Of a stretch of 48,158 nt of DNA, positions 45,058-48,158 are shown one piece after another. Source of the DNA: Pseudorhodobacter sp. (GTDB lineage: Bacteria; Pseudomonadota; Alphaproteobacteria; Rhodobacterales; Rhodobacteraceae). Below the pieces are notes generated by a model. That model ran no database searches, had not been told where the DNA came from, and was given only the letters and a program-made list of their open reading frames with translations. Made by a program: the position numbers and the translations under genes. Location: contig JAQWYA010000130.1 in NCBI GenBank assembly GCA_029254215.1, forward strand, positions 1 through 48,158. The letters are read 5' to 3'. Position 1 is the stretch's first letter. Every line of letters begins with the position of its first letter.

Positions 45058-46392
45058 ATGACAACGCGTCCCACGATCACCCGTTTCGCCCCTTCGCCCA
45101 CCGGCTTCATCCATGTCGGCAATCTGCGCACCGCGCTGATGAACTGGATGATTGCCCGCAAGGCAGGCGGCACGTTCATCCTGCGGTTGGATGATACTGA
45201 CCGGGACCGCTCCAAACAGGAATATGCCGATGGGATCATGCAGGATCTGGAATGGCTGGGCCTGACCTGGGACCGCGTTGAAAAGCAGTCCCTGCGGCTG
45301 GAGCGGTATCGCGAGGCTGCCGAGGATCTAAAATCGCGCGGTCGGTTTTATGAATGCTTTGAAAGCCCCACCGATCTGGATCTGAAGCGCAAGAAGCTGC
45401 TGAACATGGGCAAGCCGCCGGTCTATGACCGCGCAAGCCTCAAGCTGAGCGATGCCGAAAAGGCAAAGCTGCGCGAAGGGGCAGACGGCTACTGGCGCTT
45501 TTTGCTGGATCAGGAGCGGATTGAATGGACGGATGGCATCCTCGGCCCGGTGTCGATTGACGCGGCTTCGGTGTCTGATCCGGTGCTGATCCGGGCCGAT
45601 GGTCAGGTGCTTTACACCTTTGCCTCCTCGGTTGATGACATTGATATGGAGGTCACCAGCATCGTGCGCGGGGCAGACCATGTGACCAACACGGCGACCC
45701 AAATTCAGATCATGCAGGCGATGGGCGGCACGCCCCCGAGCTTTGCGCATCACAGTCTGCTGACCGGCCCTCAGGGTGAGGCACTGTCCAAACGGCTTGG
45801 CACGCTGAGCCTGCGCGATCTGCGCGCCCGCGGCGTGGAACCGATAGCGCTGTTGAGCCTGATGGCGCGGCTTGGCTCCTCCAAACCCGTGGAGCTGATG
45901 ACAAGCCATGACGATCTGATCGCCGGGTTTGACGTGGAAAGCTTCGGGGCCGCGCCCACAAAGTTCGACGCCGAAGATCTGTTCCCCCTGACGCGCGGCT
46001 ATGTGCAGGGGCTGCCCTTTGACGCGGTTGCGGATCGTATCGCGGCGCTGGGCGTTCCGGCTGAACTGGCCGATGGCTTTTGGCGCGTGGCCAAGGAGAA
46101 CATTACCGTTCTGTCCGATCTGGACGGCTGGTGGGCGCTGTTCCGCGATGGGGCAGAGCCGCTGATCGACCCCGAGGATGCCGAGTTCATCGCCGAAGCA
46201 ATCGCGCTTTTGCCGCCGATGCCCTTTGGCCCGAACACTTGGGCGGACTGGACGGCTGCGGTGAAAACCGCGACAGGGCGCAAGGGCAAGGGCCTGTTCA
46301 TGCCGCTGCGCAAGGCGCTGACGGGGCAGGCGCATGGCCCGGAAATGGCCGATGTCATGCCGCTGATGCAAGTGGTGCGCGCAAAAGCCTGA
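45058..46392 (+). CDS. gltX: Glutamyl-tRNA synthetase
   Basis: The enzyme charges tRNA with glutamate. The 444-residue class I synthetase has the first signature FAPSPTGFIHVGN and the second in the EALSKRLGTLSLRD segment, plus the usual DDTDRDRSKQEY and anticodon-binding C-terminal part. CAGGAGAGCCAGAT precedes the ATG at 45058. Rhodobacterales often carry two gltX copies, one of which may prefer tRNA-Gln or be non-essential; which one this is cannot be decided here. It converges with the gamma-glutamylcyclotransferase-like gene. Confidence 0.95.
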   Translation: MTTRPTITRFAPSPTGFIHVGNLRTALMNWMIARKAGGTFILRLDDTDRDRSKQEYADGIMQDLEWLGLTWDRVEKQSLRLERYREAAEDLKSRGRFYECFESPTDLDLKRKKLLNMGKPPVYDRASLKLSDAEKAKLREGADGYWRFLLDQERIEWTDGILGPVSIDAASVSDPVLIRADGQVLYTFASSVDDIDMEVTSIVRGADHVTNTATQIQIMQAMGGTPPSFAHHSLLTGPQGEALSKRLGTLSLRDLRARGVEPIALLSLMARLGSSKPVELMTSHDDLIAGFDVESFGAAPTKFDAEDLFPLTRGYVQGLPFDAVADRIAALGVPAELADGFWRVAKENITVLSDLDGWWALFRDGAEPLIDPEDAEFIAEAIALLPPMPFGPNTWADWTAAVKTATGRKGKGLFMPLRKALTGQAHGPEMADVMPLMQVVRAKA

Positions 46393-46431
46393 CCCCTGCT
46401 GCGCCAGCCTGTGATCTGCACGAAACGCCCT

Positions 46432-46447
46432 GCGCCCGAAAGGGCGC
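46432..46447. terminator. Hairpin with GAAA tetraloop between convergent genes
   Basis: GCGCCC (46432-46437) pairs with GGGCGC (46442-46447) around a GAAA tetraloop, in the 64-nt gap between the gltX stop and the stop of the opposing gene. There is no T-run, so it may be a weak bidirectional end or a stability element. Confidence 0.45.
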
Positions 46448-46456
46448 GCGGCGCGG

Positions 46457-47029
46457 TCAGATAAGGGTTGCTCCACAGCGGGCAAGCGCTGCATCGACGC
46501 AGGCGATCTCGAACGCGTTGAGCCGCTGCGCACGCGGATAAAGCGGTGCTGCCCGGTCATTGCGGATCGGCGCATCCCAACCTGCGGTCGTGTCAAAAAA
46601 GCCGATCACACCCTCTTCGCCAAACTCACGCAGGAACCCCTGCACGACTGCATCGAGGTAGCTGAGCAAGATGGGATGGGCCGTTTGCGGCAGGGCCGCC
46701 GCCGCTTGCGGGACAGCGTAGACCTGCACATCCAAAGGCGCGCGGCCAATCGGCAGAGCCTGCGCGGGGTGGCGGGCATAGGCCGCCTCCCGTTCATCCA
46801 GCGCCGCCCAATCGCCGCCCGGCACATGCGCGGCCAGCCCGGCAATCGTGCAGTTCTCGTCCCGCATCACCGACAGATAGGCCACCGGGCGGGCCGCCGT
46901 ATGCACCCAAACGCGCCGCCAGCCCTTCAGATGCGCCGGATGCGCCTGCGGATAGCTATGGGTGGCACGGTTCACAAGGCTGCCATAGCCAAAGAAATGC
47001 GCAGCGGAAGGCGTATTTGGCCCGGACAT
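46457..47029 (-). CDS. Gamma-glutamylcyclotransferase-like protein
   Basis: A 190-residue protein with the substrate-loop motif FFGYGSLVNRATHSYPQAHP at 12-31, typical of gamma-glutamylcyclotransferases, followed by GWRRVWVHTAARPVAYLSVM and DEREAAYARHP. The fold releases 5-oxoproline from gamma-glutamyl compounds. Whether it acts on glutathione or another compound is not clear. It is divergent from the riboswitch/gcvT region and converges with gltX. Confidence 0.78.
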   Translation of the reverse strand: MSGPNTPSAAHFFGYGSLVNRATHSYPQAHPAHLKGWRRVWVHTAARPVAYLSVMRDENCTIAGLAAHVPGGDWAALDEREAAYARHPAQALPIGRAPLDVQVYAVPQAAAALPQTAHPILLSYLDAVVQGFLREFGEEGVIGFFDTTAGWDAPIRNDRAAPLYPRAQRLNAFEIACVDAALARCGATLI

Positions 47030-47109
47030 TTCGGTTTTCCGATCAATAAGGTCGTTTTACGCTTTCCTCTTGCCATGCGGGGTGGGCGCGGGCTAGATCA
47101 AAGCGTCAG

Positions 47110-47290
47110 TTCCGGGAGAATCCGGTTGGGGGCCTCGCCCCTGTTCTGGTGCCGAAGGAGCAACCGCCCCGGTAAACTCTCAGGCGCAATGGACCGTTTC
47201 TGGCAACGGACTCTGGAGAGGGCCAGCACGCTGGCACGCCGAAGGGATAATGATCTCAGGCGCCCTGATCGGGCAAGGACAGAGGGGGCA
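47110..47290 (+). promoter_or_regulatory. Tandem glycine riboswitch of gcvT
   Basis: The first aptamer (about 47110-47203) carries GGGAGAA, GTGCCGAAGGAGCAACCGCC and AAACTCTCAGGCGCAATGGACCG; the second (about 47206-47290) carries CTGGAGAG, CGCCGAAGGG, ATCTCAGGCG and GGACAGAGGGGGC. These conserved blocks are those of the glycine riboswitch class, here in the usual tandem form with a short linker. It lies 69 nt before the gcvT start. Glycine binding normally turns on the glycine cleavage genes, so the riboswitch would couple glycine surplus to its breakdown. Confidence 0.92.
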
Positions 47291-47358
47291 TCGTGAGGCA
47301 GGGATAGGCCTGTCTGCATGGTGCCGGGGTGTTCCGGCGTGATTTGATGGGGGGCCTT

Positions 47359-48158
47359 ATGGCCGAACTGAAACGAACGGGGCTTTACGACCTTCACCTT
47401 GAACTGGGCGGCAAGATGGTGCCCTTCGCGGGCTATGATATGCCGGTGCAATACCCCTCGGGTGTGCTGAAAGAGCATCTTCACACGCGCGCGGCTGCCG
47501 GACTTTTTGACGTCAGCCACATGGGGCAGGTTGTTCTGCGCCCCAAGGCCGGGATGGAAGCCCTCAAACTTGCCTTCGAGGCGATGATGCCGGTGGCTGT
47601 TCTGGGCCTTGAGACGGGTCGGCAGCGCTATGGTCTGTTCACCAATGACGCGGGCGGCATTCTGGATGATCTGATGTTTGCCGAACGCGGCGAGGATCTG
47701 TTCGTCGTCGTCAACGCCGCCTGCAAAGAGGCCGATGTTGCCCATATGCGCGCCCATCTGTCGGATGTGGCCGAGGTTGACGTGATCGAGGATCGCGCCC
47801 TTTTGGCTTTGCAAGGGCCTGCGGCGGAACTGGCACTGTCGAGCCTGATCCCGGCGGTCAGTGCGATGCGCTTCATGGATGTGCTGACCGCCTCCACCGT
47901 TTTTGGCGAAATCTGGATTTCGCGTTCGGGCTACTCGGGTGAGGATGGGTTTGAACTCTCCATCCCCGAGGGCGGTGCGGTCAGCTTTGCCAAATCGCTG
48001 CTGGCCGATCCGCAGGTGGCTCCGATCGGTCTGGGGGCGCGCGACAGTCTGCGTCTTGAGGCCGGGCTGTGCCTTTACGGGCATGACATGGACACGGCCA
48101 CGACCCCGGTGGAGGCCAATCTTGGCTGGGCGATCCAGAAAGCCCGCCGCGCGGGCGG
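47359..48158 (+). CDS. gcvT: Aminomethyltransferase of the glycine cleavage system (partial)
   Basis: The T-protein moves the methylene group of glycine from the H-protein lipoyl arm to tetrahydrofolate. The frame is open to the window end (266 codons seen; about 100 more expected). It opens MAELKRTGLYDLHLELGGKM, with VPFAGYDMPVQYPSG, LFDVSHMGQV and the folate-site segment SRSGYSGEDGFEL. A second in-frame ATG at 47347 exists; 47359 has GGGGGGCC upstream and is preferred. The tandem glycine riboswitch lies just before it; gcvH and gcvP probably follow beyond the window. Confidence 0.95.
   Translation, partial: MAELKRTGLYDLHLELGGKMVPFAGYDMPVQYPSGVLKEHLHTRAAAGLFDVSHMGQVVLRPKAGMEALKLAFEAMMPVAVLGLETGRQRYGLFTNDAGGILDDLMFAERGEDLFVVVNAACKEADVAHMRAHLSDVAEVDVIEDRALLALQGPAAELALSSLIPAVSAMRFMDVLTASTVFGEIWISRSGYSGEDGFELSIPEGGAVSFAKSLLADPQVAPIGLGARDSLRLEAGLCLYGHDMDTATTPVEANLGWAIQKARRAG

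Overview
The window is a contiguous piece of a high-GC alphaproteobacterial chromosome, almost certainly from the Rhodobacterales (Rhodobacteraceae/Roseobacter relatives). Evidence for this is the small aa3-oxidase subunit IV, a class of iron-sulfur photolyase whose four cluster cysteines match the spacing of Rhodobacter sphaeroides CryB, the mreB-mreC-mreD-mrdA-rodA order, a COQ9-family protein, a tandem glycine riboswitch before gcvT, and an interspersed 23-nt intergenic element that resembles one common in this family. Gene density is high, start codons include several GTGs, and many neighbours overlap by ATGA, GTGA or TAATG. I see no insertion sequence, prophage, CRISPR array, rRNA or tRNA.

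Layout. 0-5 kb: tag glycosylase, a stand-alone EAL phosphodiesterase, the phaA-phaB pair for acetoacetyl-CoA/3-hydroxybutyryl-CoA, and a DMT exporter. 5-10 kb: a YdcH-like small protein, a DUF2007 + TrmN6-like methyltransferase pair, polyprenyl diphosphate synthase facing ispE, a TPR lipoprotein-like secreted protein overlapping ispE. 10-19 kb: ETF-ubiquinone oxidoreductase, greA, an unrecognised membrane protein, a GNAT/lipoprotein pair, aa3 oxidase subunit IV, and a coupled acyl-CoA dehydrogenase/metallo-hydrolase/conserved hypothetical unit. 18-25 kb: tsaC, mscL, a GlxA-type regulator, a ProC-like reductase, a two-repeat small protein, an Lrp regulator, psd-pssA phospholipid genes, a half-size EamA transporter and rpsU. 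25-30 kb: COQ9 and a quinone oxidoreductase, then dadA-like/VOC and ghrA-like genes. 29-35.5 kb: the cell-shape cluster. 35.8-37.6 kb: leuA with a newly read leader peptide. 37.7-43.4 kb: SDR-cryB operon, a giant MORN-repeat secreted protein, nadE. 43.4-48.2 kb: a Tat-exported metallo-hydrolase, a zincin, gltX, a gamma-glutamylcyclotransferase-like gene and the riboswitch-controlled gcvT, cut by the window end.

Most of this is housekeeping. The best regulatory find is upstream of leuA: a 28-codon ORF with four consecutive leucine codons lying in the loop of one hairpin and ending inside the arm of a perfect 10-bp hairpin, with a TATAAA box placed so that transcription could start at the A of its ATG. 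It looks like a leaderless leucine attenuator. Other items worth following are the two-repeat protein related to topoisomerase III tails, a lipoprotein with a possible permuted papain core, the 18-repeat MORN protein, and the 23-nt repeated element.
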